Origin: Diploptera punctata
Taxonomy: Eukaryota; Arthropoda; Insecta; Blattodea; Blaberidae
Assembly: GCA_030220185.1 (NCBI GenBank)
Contig: JASPKZ010008351.1
Location: 2,170,001 to 2,234,000, forward strand
Reading direction: 5' to 3'
Length of the DNA stretch: 64,000 bases
This document shows, piece after piece, positions 31,764 through 41,874 of the stretch (within the stretch, counting starts at the first letter, position 1; the number at the start of each line of letters is the position of its first letter). The notes beneath the pieces were generated by a model. That model saw nothing but the letters and a program-made list of their open reading frames with translations, was not told where the DNA came from and searched no databases. The position numbers and the translations under genes were made by a program.

Positions 31764-33184
31764 GAAAATTTTTCTCTTCAAATATAATTTATCCTTCTAT
31801 GAGAAGTGTTAAATTAATAATAAAATCGTCAGTATAAATTTTATTTAGAATATAGAGTAATTCATGGACTTTAATTCCCGCACAATAACACGTGTGCAAA
31901 TTATTGCTTTTTTTTTGTAATTAGCTTTTTTATTACGGGAGATGACCAGTAGCTGAGGCTTACCATCGCGCGCAGAGAATTCTTTAATTTAATATATGAA
32001 GAAAAGTGATCAATAGAGGCAATAAGTGATCGTTAATTAATAAATTAGAGTTAGTGATGTTAGGAGAATGTTTTAAAATATATTTTTAAAAACATTTTTT
32101 GAAAAGCGATTTTCTAAAACATAGGAAGTTGTGCGCGAGAAAAAAGTTAGATTTCTACTGAAATATTCTGATTGGCTAAAAGTAAATGTTAACTTTCTTG
32201 TTATTAAGAATTCAGAACAATGACAGTCGTTGGAAACTGCTGTTCCATCTGCTTATGGAATTGTAATACCCAGAATATCTTTGGAAGAGGTTGGAATAAA
32301 AACTACAAAAAAAAAGTCTTATTTCTGCTGAAATGTAGGTAGCATAACAAATTTGCCTCCCTAGTAGCATTATAGGGTTGATAAAATATCATAACCTCTC
32401 TTTTTGGCACCTAGTCTCATGTTAATATATCGACGTATTGATATTTTATTGTCAAAAAAGTCAATGCTTCATCTGACATAGAAGATACGAGAGTTGAGCG
32501 GGGTGATTTGTAGTTTCTTATTATTTTGAAGCTATTTTTGTGGTTTTTTGAGTAATGTCTTTAAAACATCAGCAGTATCCCATTTACCATATGACCGAAG
32601 TGATATTTCTGTTGCAAGAGCAAGTTCATCACAAGAGAATTCCTACTTAAATGAACTTTTTTTTTTATTTCAGCCTCTTCGAAAGTTATTTTGGGTCTTC
32701 CAATCGTTCTAAATTAATTCTTAATAACGGGAAAGTTAACATCCACTTCTAGCCAATCAGAATATTTCAGTAGAAATATTTTTTTTTCTTGTGCACAACT
32801 TAGTGTGTTTGAGAAAATTGCTTTTCAAAAAAAATATTGATTTTTAATATAATTTAAAACACTTTCCTAACATCCCCCTAACCCTAATTTATTTACTAAA
32901 TGATCACTTATTTGCCTCTATCGAACACTTTTTTCTGTATAAATCAAACACTTATTCTCTGCGCGCAACGGTAGGCCTCAGTTGCTGGCTGCCTCCTGTA
33001 ACGAGAAAGCTAATTAAAAAAAACTCAATAATTTGCACACATGTTATTGTGAAGAAATTAAAGTCCATAAATCACTCTATATTATAACTAAAATTTGTAT
33101 TACTATTCAGAACTGTTTTCTTTGTAGCTCAGTTTAAAATAAGATGATTGTGTACATTTTGTAGTGTTTGGAAGGTATGATTCC

Positions 33185-33185
<1 letters not shown>

Positions 33186-33260
<75 letters not shown>
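33186..33260 (+). repeat. (TA)n microsatellite
   Basis: Long alternating TA tract with short interruptions (TGTG, AAAT), within the right arm of the foldback transposon. Confidence 0.95.
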
Positions 33261-33267
<7 letters not shown>

Positions 33268-33449
33268 AGTATCTGGTTATATAGAAAAATATTAAATATA
33301 TCAATAAAAATTGCAAACCTTGAGGTGAAGTCTCCATATAGAATAAGAAGAAAAGCTCACTGAACTTAAACACACAACACTAACAACACAACTGAGATAT
33401 AGACCAGATGAGTTCTTAACTATCGGCAACTTCCGATGATTATATTGTC

Positions 33450-33640
33450 TTCACTGGCACTATCGAACCCATAGGTTCATGGCTGCACGGACATAAGCTT
33501 TCCATACATCCCTATCCTCAGCTAATGCTTTTCAATCATTCCCTGTATAATCTACTTCCTCAAATCATAGTTAATGTTATTCTCCCACCTCATTATTGGT
33601 CTACCAACTGGGCGTTTTCCCTCTGGTTTTCCTACAAGTT
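33450..33640 (-). mobile_element. RTE-type LINE 3' end fragment
   Basis: Minus-strand tail of the 37290-42560 family (GTAGGAAAACCAGAGGGAAA, GGTTCATGG near the end). It is cut at CTACAAG by a PLE at 33640. Confidence 0.8.
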
Positions 33641-34440
33641 TCTTACCTCATACATCTAGGTTTTTTTAACACAGAACTGCAGTATCGGAAAAAAACCTCT
33701 TTTTGACCTTCAGCTGTTTTCACGACTGTCAATTTTTTCTTTTGCCAGTAATTACCATCCAGAAGTTCATAACAAATTTCAAAAGATTTTCAAAAAATTT
33801 AATATAACATTGGCTCCGATTAACAAATTCAGCCTGGGTAATCTTCTGTTAACTAATAAAAAAGTTAACACCCCAGACAGTAAAAAATTTGGAATTTATC
33901 AAATTAATTGCAAAGATTGCAATAAAGTATATATAGGTAAAACAAAGAGGAACTTAGGACACTCGCAAAAAAGAACACTTTAGAAACATAAAAAAAAGGG
34001 TGAAATTGAAAAATCAGCTATAGCAGCACATAGTTTATTAGAGAATCATAGAATTGAAAAAAAAAAAAAAAAAGCAAAACTTTTGAAACATCTATCCAAA
34101 CCTTTGGAATTAATAGTTTGGGAAAAGATATACATTCAAAAAACCATACTAGAACCACAAACTTCGAGGTTCTAGATGAACCAAGTTTGATTACAAAGTT
34201 CTTCAAAAGTACACCAGACGGCAGTTTAGAAAATTATTTCTTCAAAAGTACACCAGATGGCAGTTAGGAAAATTACTGGAAAAAATTGACAGTTGTGAAA
34301 ACAGCTGAAGATGGAAAAAATGTTTTTTCCAGTACTGCAGTTCTGTGTTAAAAAACATAGATGTATGAAGTTAGAAGAATTCACGATTAATTTGTAATTG
34401 TAATTTAGAAAACCTCATAATGTAAAAATTCCCAAATTTA
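33640..34440. mobile_element. PLE, head-to-head, with decayed GIY-YIG
   Basis: The minus pLTR 33640-33770 faces a plus-strand half: linker (KFQKIFKKFNITLAPIN), GIY-YIG remnant (IYQINCKDCNKVYIGKTKR), two TPDGSLENYFFKS-like repeat units, then the pLTR ending CCTCATAATGTAAAAATTCC (34440). Frameshifts and an A-run near 34060 break the frame. Its hammerhead keeps CUGAAGA and helix II, but GAAA reads AGTA. Confidence 0.85.
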
Positions 34441-34868
34441 TTATATTAATTGAACAAGCATTGATCATCCTATCAATTGTTATACAAACACTATATATAC
34501 AATTCAGAATTTGCATAACATTTTATAGGCCTTTATCATGAAATACACAAACAATTTTATTCATTATAAAGAATATACTAATGAAGGTTTTTGGGTTTGC
34601 ATGCATTTTACTTGCACAAACTTTTATTTCCTGCACTTTGGGAAGTCTGATTTATACATACGTTATTATTGTTGAAGTGAATTACATGTATATGCTTATA
34701 TGTATATATTCTTGTAATAGAGAGATTTATAGAAAGCTGGATTGTTGCTTTGCATTTGCAACCTTAAAAAATCCCATGGCCTTAAGATTTTTATATTTTT
34801 CCATTCTATATTTGGTTATATTCACCAATCATTTTAACTTATTCTGTTCATTGATCTGCTTACTGCTG
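34441..34868. other. No recognised feature
   Basis: A 96-codon plus-strand frame (34581-34871) is hydrophobic and Leu-, Phe- and Tyr-rich, as random AT-rich DNA often gives. No family signature. Confidence 0.3.
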
Positions 34869-35135
34869 TAGTGGAAGTCCTCTTAACTGGCCTATATGGG
34901 ACAAAATATCTGCTCGATAAACGAATGTTGCTTATTGTGAGGAACTAACTTTTGCAAATAATTACCAAAATTAACATTTTGCGTATCTGACTGTGATTTA
35001 TTAAGAAAACATTGATAAATACATTATAAATAGGCCTACTACACCCTTTATTTAACTTTTATAGGAATTAATCACTATGAGGTTTAATTTATGGTGAAAT
35101 TAAATGTTTCTTACCTCTCCTCATATAAATTTTCT

Positions 35136-35182
35136 AAGTTGATCGCGATTTCGAGACTATAACTGTCTCATCATCAGAACTT
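35136..35182 (-). ncRNA. Hammerhead ribozyme, family G (left arm)
   Basis: Minus strand: stem I AAGUU/AACUU, CUGATGA (35177-35171), unpaired U, perfect helix II GAGAC/GUCUC with loop AGUUAUA, GAAA (35152-35149), palindromic helix III AUCGCGAU, expected cleavage after the next C (35141). The most complete hammerhead seen here. Confidence 0.85.
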
Positions 35183-35350
35183 TGTTGGCGACTGGTGTTA
35201 TGTCAATCGGAAGAAACTCTTCTTCTTCCCTTAATAGGATAATTAAAACCAATAAAATATGAAAGAATTGAAAATGAAAACAAATCAGGAATTTGTCAAA
35301 TCAAATGCAGGGATTGTGACAAAATTTATATTGGAAAAACGAAAAGAAAT

Positions 35351-35701
35351 TTGAAAACAATGGTGAAAGAACATCTTAGAAACATCAAAAATGGAGAAGT
35401 GGAAAAGTCAGCAGTAGCTGCTCATGCTTGGTCTGAAAAACATTTAATTGAATCAAAAGCCAGTCTAATTAAACAAATAGACAAACAAAAGGAACTCATG
35501 GTTTGGGAAAAGATCCACATTCAGAAAAACAAAGGAAAACTTATGAACTTCGAAATTCCTGCAAATTTTGACCTGATCCAGAGGTTCATCGGTCCACCAA
35601 CAGAGGGAAGAAGAAGAGTTTCTTCCGATCGACATAACACCAGTTGCCAACAAAGTTCTGATGATGAGACAGTTATAGTCATGAAATCGCGATCAACTTA
35701 G
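35351..35701 (+). pseudogene. PLE GIY-YIG endonuclease domain fragment
   Basis: Upstream of this frame the same reading gives GICQIKCRDCDKIYIGKTKR. It continues VKEHLRNIKNGEVEKSAVA, AHAWSEKHLIE, VWEKIHIQKNK, FEIPANFDLIQRF and ends within the pLTR as RRRVSSDRHNTSCQQ. GIY appears as GIC, so a key Tyr of the first motif is changed. No RT is attached. Confidence 0.85.
35652..35700 (+). ncRNA. Hammerhead ribozyme, family G (right arm)
   Basis: Stem I AAGUU/AACUU, CUGATGA 35658-35664, U 35665, helix II partly mismatched (GAGAC against GUCAU), GAAA 35683-35686, helix III AUCGCGAU, expected cleavage after C35694. It overlaps the 3' end of the GIY-YIG frame. Confidence 0.75.
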
Positions 35702-37039
35702 AAAATTTATATGAGGAGAGGTAAGAAACATTTAATTTCACTACTACACCCTATTACAGTATTATTGCAAATACATCTACACTGCAATAAATTATTGTTC
35801 TAATTGAAAATAAAGATTTCTCATAATTTGCACAGAACAAATCTAGCCTATTAAATATGTGCAGTTTTCTTTTGTGTTGCAATCTAAGAGACACTTATTG
35901 AAAAGAAAATCATGCTATTTTTTCAGGAACATGATATTGACAGCATTTGCTTTTTCTTGTTGGTTGATGTAACCTGTGACATTTTCCAATGCTTCTTTTG
36001 CTTCAGTATGGCTCACTTTTTCTACAGGCCTATCTTTTTCATCCCCACTGTATCCCACACCCTCTTCAGAGTCTTCATTTGGTGTGTAAAACTGCAGTTA
36101 TGATTTTTCTTCATCAGTAAGAATTTCATTCCGTAACTGGCTGTCTTGTAACTATTCTTCCATTTCATTAGCTTCAAGTTTTTCATGTTCTGTCAGTAGC
36201 TTAAGTCAATGTGGAGGGCTGATAAATCATCTTGAGTTGTCTTGAGACACCGATTATCTGTTGCAGGTGAATCTTTAACTCTGAGGCCTTCTACAATTTT
36301 TTCAATTTGCAGCCAAAATTTCCTTTGATAAACCACTCTTTATAAAGATAGATATGTCCATCCCTTTAGCCTTCTGACATCTTTAGTAAACTGGCAAAGT
36401 TGCTAAGTTTAAATGTTTGAAAGGCCTTGTGTTGGCTGATGTTCTAATAACAAAAAAAAGGGGATCTTGTGAGTAGCAAAGGACAGCTGTGATCGGTTCT
36501 TTATTTAGCTTAAAACCCCGGTGCTGATATTTCATTTGCAGCCACAAATGTCTTCTTAGGAAACATTTTATAGTTTATATCTGTTTCTTCTGTATTATAT
36601 ACTTATTGTAGTAGAAGTCCTTAATTTTCAATAATTTCAAGGAATTACAGGAAATTAATTGCATGCTTGTGTTTTCATGCTAGCTGCTCCACACTTGCAG
36701 TGAATTCACCCCCATTTTCAATCTTTGGATGGGAGAACTAGTGTTTTTTCTTTTAATGTAAGACCATTGATTGGAGTTTCCCTTCTGCATTCCTGCATAA
36801 ACTGTAAACAAAGAGGTTCTACAATTAGTATAATGTTTCAAACAAGATAAGCTATTATAACATACTGGAATGTAATACATGCTAGACATGGAGATGTTTG
36901 AGCTGTTAGCAACAACACATAACTAAAAGATAATTGTATGCCAGTTAACCTGATGACCGGCTGATTCAAGACTAGTTAAGAGGACTTCCATTGAATAGTC
37001 TATTTATGATGAAGAAACATGAAATAACTGTAAACAGTT

Positions 37040-37290
37040 ATTAATATTGGACTTTTATAGGAAGAAATCACTATGAGGTTTAATTCAAGATCAAATTAAA
37101 TGCTTCATACCTCTCCTCATATCCAGTCCTCTAAGTAGACCGTGGTTTCAAATCCTTGGCAGATTCATCTTCAGTATCCTCTCTTTGAGGGTATGATCCG
37201 TGACCCTCTCTAAATGGTTTTAATGTTATGTTTTTGTAGTACCTTTCCAATATGATCCGTGACCCTCTATAAATAGTTTTAATGTTGTTT
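37040..37290 (-). mobile_element. PLE left half (outer element of the 37-43 kb nest)
   Basis: Minus pLTR with end signature ATAGGAAGAAATCACTATG (37060), TACCTCTCCTCAT and a hammerhead, then AAACATAACATTAAAACCAT-type sequence that continues in the plus orientation at 42612-42655. The RTE LINE lies between, so both halves belong to one head-to-head PLE. A GATCCGTGACCCTCT block occurs twice (37195, 37254). Confidence 0.7.
37132..37180 (-). ncRNA. Hammerhead ribozyme, family H
   Basis: Minus strand: CUGAAGA (37174-37168), U, helix II GAAUC/GAUUU, GAAA (37149-37146), helix III ACC-AC-GGU, expected cleavage after C (37138), stem I UA/UA. The core is complete. Confidence 0.72.
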
Positions 37291-37415
37291 TTGTTCATGT
37301 ATTAGTGGACAAACACTGGCACAGTAGCATCATTGATGTTAGATCAGTTAGAGGGACAGACTGCAATTCGGATCATCATCTCGTCAGGGTGAAGATCAGA
37401 CAACGGTGATCGCTT

Positions 37416-37848
37416 ATGAGAGGAACAAATGCTAAAGATGATTTAAAAAACTTGAAAAATGATGAAATGCGACAAGAATACCAAATTAAAATTGCTAATA
37501 GATTTGAAGTACTGAAATCTTCAGGTGAAAATGTGGCAAACGAAGAAGAAACTGATATAAATAAAGAATGGGAGGCTATAAGAGATACTATTAAATTGTC
37601 AGCATCAGAAAGCATTGGTTATTTAAAAAAAACAGACAAAACAAGAAATGGTTTGATAAGGAATGTGCTGACATTGTAAAGAAAAGAAAACTAGAAAAAA
37701 TGAAATGGTTACAAGAGTCAAATGAGGTAAATTTAGAGCAATTGGGTAGTATTAAATGGGAAACCATGAGGTTACTAAAGAGTAAAAAGAGGAGATATTT
37801 GAGAGAGAAGATTAATGATCTTGAAATGAATGCCAAAAATAGGAACAT
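37416..37848 (+). pseudogene. RTE-like LINE linker between endonuclease and RT
   Basis: Two overlapping plus-strand frames (37416-37679 and 37700-37966) carry LKNDEMRQEYQIKIANRFEV, INKEWEAIRDTIKLSASESI and KSKKRRYLREKINDLEMNA, the charged region that follows the endonuclease in this family. A frameshift near 37670 separates them. Confidence 0.75.
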
Positions 37849-38140
37849 TAGAGAATTATTATTTAATTTTAGAAAGTTATATTTTGAGGTTATTTTAATT
37901 ATAATACACTGCTCAAAACAATTAGAGGAACACTATGAAATATGCAAATATTTTTTCATTGCATAAAGGTACAAACATGAAATTAATAAAGTACATTATT
38001 TGTGATTATTTATTTATTTATTTATTGCTCATGTCAGTAAAAACAAATGAATAACGCTGACAATTAACTTTTCAAATAATTCCGCTATGTAAGCAATTGA
38101 ATCTTGTGCTTATTTTTCAAAGTTAAACACTCGTTATATA

Positions 38141-39487
38141 CAGGGCAAGTCAAAATGTTGTGCAGGTTTTCAGAAATTTATTATGTGAAATGTAATGAAC
38201 ATATAATATTGTGAGACATATTGTATGAAAGGTAAACTCTCAAAGTTTTTTTTTAAATATTCACAGATGTTCTATGTGAGCGCCTTTTGTTACACGACAG
38301 ATGTCAAGCCGATATTCAATCTCCTGCCAAACTTTCTGTAGCAGTCCGCGGTCAATATCAGCAATGGCTGCTGTGATGCGGGCACGCAGTTCATGCAGTG
38401 TTGTTGGAAGTGGTGGTACGTAAACATGATCCTTTACAAGACCCCACATGAAGAAATCACACGGGGTTAGATCTGGTGAACGAGGTGGCCAATGAATGAG
38501 TTGTTGATCACCCTGAGATGCACGGCCTATCAGCATTGTGGTAAAGCCGTATTCAAATGGTCTCGAACACTGCCATGGTAATGTGGAGGGGCACCATCCA
38601 ACTGCAGAATGAAATCTGGACTATCCGCTTCAAGCTGCGGAAGGAGCCATTGTTGTAGCATATCAAGGAAAACATGTCCGTTCACAGTACGTTCATGAAA
38701 GAAAAAGGGCCCATAAACCTTTGCATGGGAAATGGCACAAAAGACATTCACTTTCGGAGAATCGCGTTGATGTTCCAGAGTTGCATGGGGGTTACCAGTT
38801 CCCCAAATCCTTACATTGTGTCTATTCACTTTTCCTGAAAGGTGGAAAGTCGCTTCATCACTGTAAACTACCCTCTCATGGAACTCATTCTCTTCCATTA
38901 ATGCGAGAAAATCAACACAGAAGGACGCTCGCAAAGCATAATCGGCGGGTTTTAAGGCTTGAACCAGTTGCAAGTGGTAGGGTTTCATCTGTAAACGTTT
39001 CCGGAGAATCCGCCATACAGTTTTTTGTGGTAGTTTAAGTTCTGTCGCTCCCTGGTAGGTGGATTTCTGTGGACTCTGCACGAAGCATGTGCGAACGCAT
39101 TCGACTGTCTCTTCACTCGTCGACGGACGGCCAGTCGATTTTCGTTTACAGATACAGCCTGAATCCCTAAATTGTGTGTACCACTTACGAATGGATCTCC
39201 CATCCGGCGGGTCTTTATCGTATCTGGTACAGAAATGTCGTTGAACACTAGTCACAGAGTTGTTTACATGGTAATCAAGCACACAGAAAGACTTCTGATC
39301 CCCAGTCAACGCCATTTTCCTTTACTGCTCTGCTGTTGACATCTTGCGGGTGAACGCGGAACTTTAGAAGTGGACAACTAAACTTTGAGAGTTTACCTTT
39401 CATACAATATGTCTCACAATATTATATGTTCATTACATTTCACATAATAAATTTCTGAAAACCTGCACAACATTTTGACTTGCCCTG
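38141..39487 (-). mobile_element. mariner-type transposon with 107-bp TIRs
   Basis: TA on both sides (38139-38140, 39488-39489). The first 107 bases, starting CAGGGCAAGTCAAAATG, match the inverted last 107 (39381-39487) without a difference that I can see by eye, which points to recent insertion. One transposase gene on the minus strand is broken by a single-base deletion. Confidence 0.93.
38261..39315 (-). pseudogene. mariner-type transposase, one frameshift
   Basis: Two frames (39315-38530, then 38536-38261) together span the transposase. An N-terminal helix-turn-helix region (HVNNSVTSVQRHF, RSIRKWYTQFRDSG) and linker (STGRPSTSEETVECVR) are followed by DDE motifs: YSDEATFHLSG, then LQLDGAPPHYH, then SPDLTPCDFFMWG. 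The frame is lost near 38533 by loss of one base. By my count the last two acidic residues lie about 46 apart if the frame is followed across the break, wider than in Tc1 or classical mariner. Confidence 0.88.
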
Positions 39488-39492
39488 TAGAG

Positions 39493-40551
39493 TTAGTATC
39501 GTGTATGGCCTCCACGACATTCGATGACACTTTGACACCTTCGTGGCATGCTCCCAATAAGATTCTGGATTTCCTCTTGCGGGATATTCTCCCATTCCTC
39601 CTTCAGAGCATCTCCAAGTTGCTGCAGAGTTTGTGGAGCTTGATGTCGGTTCCTGACCTTCCTGTCTAGAAGATCCCACAAGTGTTCAATAGGGTTGAGG
39701 TCTGGGCTGACCGCTGGCCACTCCATTACCTCAATTTCATTTCTCATGAGGAAATCCCTGGTGACAGTCGCAGAATGTGCCCTGGCATTATCCTGCATAA
39801 ACAGAAATCCAGGGCCTACTCCAATGGCAGCAGGTACTACACGTTCTTCCAGAACGTGCTCGATATACCGGACAGCATTCAGTCGCTGGGGAACAAGTAC
39901 AAGGTCCGTACGATTGTTGTACATAACTCCGGCCCACACCATTATGGAACCTCCTCCGAATCTATCAATTTCCTGTACAGCCTCTGCAGAAAATCTTTCT
40001 CCTGGCCGTCCCCACACCCTCAATTGACCATCACAACGTGTAAGATGATACCTGGATTCGTCCGAGAAGAGCATAGACTCCCACTGGTTCAGGTTCCAAT
40101 CACCATGGTTTACAGCATACATACGTCTTGCTGCCTTATGCCCATTTGTTAAGCGTGGTTTTTTAACGGGCCTTTTTGGACGAATATTCTCTTTCCTTAA
40201 TCTGTTCCTTATGGTTTGGTCTGAAACCCGGATTCCGGAAGCCATATGAAGGTCATTCTGTAGGTCTTTTGCAGTTTTTGTACGCTGTCGAAGAGCAGAA
40301 AGAACAACGTATCTGTCATCCTGGGGGCTTGTTTTAAATTTACGGCTCTGGCCACATCTTCTACAATACTGACCTGTCTCTCTGTGCCTGTTGCGTAACC
40401 TGGACACCACGGAAGGAGAAACCCCAAGCTCTCTAGCCACTTGTCGCAGAGATTGACCTTGTCGTAAAAGATGTAGAGCATGATACACTTCAAACTCATT
40501 TAAATGCCTCATTTTGTCAGAGACTTCCATAAACAAGGCAATAATCAACAT
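39493..40551 (-). CDS. Tc1-type transposase, full length
   Basis: Uninterrupted 352-codon frame, close to the usual ~340 residues. It catalyses cut-and-paste transposition into TA sites. The N-terminal paired helix-turn-helix shows QGQSLRQVARELGVSPSVVS and RTKTAKDLQNDL. The catalytic triad is D in LFSDESRYHL, D in FMQDNARAHS and E in SPDLNPIEHLW, with 34 residues between the last two (DD34E). A GGGSIMVWAGV block lies between. An internal Met (MRHLNEFEV, 13 codons in) may be the true start. The stop TAA (39495-39493) is 4 bp from the mariner insertion, which left the gene intact. It may still be active. Confidence 0.93.
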   Translation of the reverse strand: MLIIALFMEVSDKMRHLNEFEVYHALHLLRQGQSLRQVARELGVSPSVVSRLRNRHRETGQYCRRCGQSRKFKTSPQDDRYVVLSALRQRTKTAKDLQNDLHMASGIRVSDQTIRNRLRKENIRPKRPVKKPRLTNGHKAARRMYAVNHGDWNLNQWESMLFSDESRYHLTRCDGQLRVWGRPGERFSAEAVQEIDRFGGGSIMVWAGVMYNNRTDLVLVPQRLNAVRYIEHVLEERVVPAAIGVGPGFLFMQDNARAHSATVTRDFLMRNEIEVMEWPAVSPDLNPIEHLWDLLDRKVRNRHQAPQTLQQLGDALKEEWENIPQEEIQNLIGSMPRRCQSVIECRGGHTRY

Positions 40552-41082
40552 TCATCACTATAGCAACATCAGGAAGCTTACCAATTAGAAGTGGCCAGTG
40601 CCTTCCAAAATAAAAAAAAATTCTCTATATATGTTATTTGGGGTAATTTCTCTGTATTTAGGCCATGGATCTTTAAAATTTGTATCCAATGATAAAATTA
40701 ATAATTCAATTTACATATTGTCCAACTTTCAGCATCACAGCTTTAAAAAACATTTACTTATTCAATTTATTACAAGTGTTCCTCTAATTGTTTTGAGCAG
40801 TGTATAATAATATAAATAATTAATTAATTATAATATAAATAAAAATAATATAATTAGATAATTATGTCAGGGAATTAGGATAGAGAAGAAAGGGTTTCAG
40901 GCTAGAACAAACCTAATTAGGAATGAAAATGGGGATATGATTGCAGATTCGTGGTGTATATTAAATACATGGAAAAGTTACTTTAATCAGCTATTAAATG
41001 TACATACAGAACAGGATGAGAAGACGATAATTTACAGACAGCAGAAATACTAATCGCAGAACCAAGTGCATTAGAAGTTGAA

Positions 41083-41400
41083 ATGGCGATAGGAAAATTC
41101 AAGCTGTATAAAGCATCAGGTTTAGATGGGATCCCAGCAGAACTGATAAAATCAGAGGGAGAAAAATTGGATAAGATACGCCAGTTACTTAATATGATTT
41201 GGGATAAAGAAGCTCTTCCAGACGAATGGAAAAAATCGATTATCATACCAATTTATAAGAAAGGTGATAAAACTGATTGCAACAACTACAGGGGCATCTC
41301 ATTACTTTCAACATCGTATAAAATTCTAACAAATATATTAGTAAGCAGACTTACTCCTTATATTGATGACATTCTAGGAGATCATCAATGTGGATTTTGA
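41083..41400 (+). pseudogene. RTE-like LINE reverse transcriptase (fingers/palm)
   Basis: MAIGKFKLYKASGLDGIPAE, LPDEWKKSIIIPIYKKGD and NNYRGISLLSTSYKILTNIL are RT motifs 1-3. The frame ends in QCGF then a stop where Arg is expected. The following sequence holds QGDSLSPLLFN and YADD (41753-41764) in other frames. Confidence 0.88.
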
Positions 41401-41874
41401 AGAAACAGGTCTACAACAGATCAGATTTTTAGTTTAAGACAGATTTTAGAAAACAAATGGGAATATAATGGTACTGTACATCATTAATACGTAGACTTCA
41501 AAAAGGCATACGATTCAATCCTGCTGGAGTTCGGAATTTCTAAAAAGTTAGACTTATACGAATGTGTGTAAATGGCACAAAGAGAAGGGTGCGTGTAGGC
41601 AAACAGTTTTTGGATACTTTTGAAATCCACAATGGGTTGAAGCAAGGAGATTCACTATCTCCTCTACTATTTAATTTTGTACTAGAGCATGCCATCAAAC
41701 TTTAGAAGATGAAGAAGGCCTACAAATCAATGGTATTAATAAGCTGTTAGTTTATGCTGATGATGTAGTACTATTGGGCAATAGCGAGGAAATACTAAAG
41801 GCCAAAACACACACTCACTATGGAGTAACACTAAGAAATTAGGACCGGAAGTAAATATCAATAAAACTAAATAT

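Larger units (their letters stand above)
30837..31830. repeat. Array of clamped tRNA-like units, tandem and inverted
   Basis: Inserted with the 16-bp duplication AGTATAAATTTTATTT (30821-30836, 31831-31846). It consists of two ~300-bp units in minus orientation, a switch point at 31420 in the middle of a tRNA body, then one partial and one full unit in plus orientation. The array is thus partly palindromic. The units are nearly identical, implying recent amplification. Confidence 0.85.
30533..33450. mobile_element. Long-TIR (foldback) DNA transposon
   Basis: Sequence at 30540-30836 plus 31847-32230 reappears inverted at 32690-33445 (for example GTTGCCGATAGTTAAGAACT, CAGTTCTGAACAGTA, CAATAATTTGCACAC). 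The left arm is interrupted by a tRNA-like array. A (TA)n run expands the right arm. The centre (32230-32690) on the minus strand has broken frames such as IGRPKITFEEAE and LATEISLRSYGKWDTADVL, probably a transposase remnant. Confidence 0.75.
35048..35740. mobile_element. PLE, head-to-head (TCGCGA family)
   Basis: Target duplication CTACTACACCCT (35036-35047, 35741-35752). The minus pLTR, with end signature TATAGGAATTAATCACTATG, faces a plus half with GIY-YIG frame and pLTR. Both arms have hammerheads. It is the cleanest example in the window of the PLE insertion structure. Confidence 0.92.
34869..36998 (-). mobile_element. Tigger/pogo-type DNA transposon, decayed
   Basis: The ends are inverted: AGTGGAAGTCCTCTTAACT at 34870 and AGTTAAGAGGACTTCCAT at 36980, which is the usual Tigger-type terminus. 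The minus strand holds transposase pieces: a CENP-B-type DNA-binding block (TPINGLTLKEK, NGGEFTASV) around 36680-36830, FKLNKEPITAVLC around 36500, and an acidic C-terminal block (VSHTEAKEALENV) around 35950. Frameshifts and stops are common. A PLE (35048-35740) sits between the left end and the gene. Confidence 0.75.
37907..40802 (-). mobile_element. Tc1-type transposon with intact transposase
   Basis: Terminal inverted repeats CACTGCTCAAAACAATTAGA / TCTAATTGTTTTGAGCAGTG are flanked by TA on both sides (37905-37906, 40803-40804). It carries one full-length transposase on the minus strand and an inserted mariner element (38141-39487) just beyond the transposase stop codon. Confidence 0.93.
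37855..40865. mobile_element. PLE end fragment holding a Tc1 element
   Basis: TTAGAAAGTTATATTTTGAG and GTTATTTTAATT (37868-37900) are the family C PLE end seen at 61600-61630. After the Tc1 insertion, about 60 bp of AT-rich sequence (40805-40865) remains before the LINE resumes at GGAATTAGG. Only the terminal part of the PLE is recognisable. Confidence 0.6.

Noticed and set aside
33134..33373. 79-codon frame on the minus strand
   Set aside because: It is translation of the (TA)n tract (alternating Tyr and Ile).
34581..34871. 96-codon frame resembling a membrane protein
   Set aside because: Hydrophobic content is expected of AT-rich random sequence. It ends at the Tigger terminus and has no homologue I recognise.
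38721..39038. 105-codon plus-strand frame
   Set aside because: Antisense shadow of the mariner transposase.
39682..40152. 156-codon plus-strand frame
   Set aside because: Antisense shadow of the intact Tc1 transposase.
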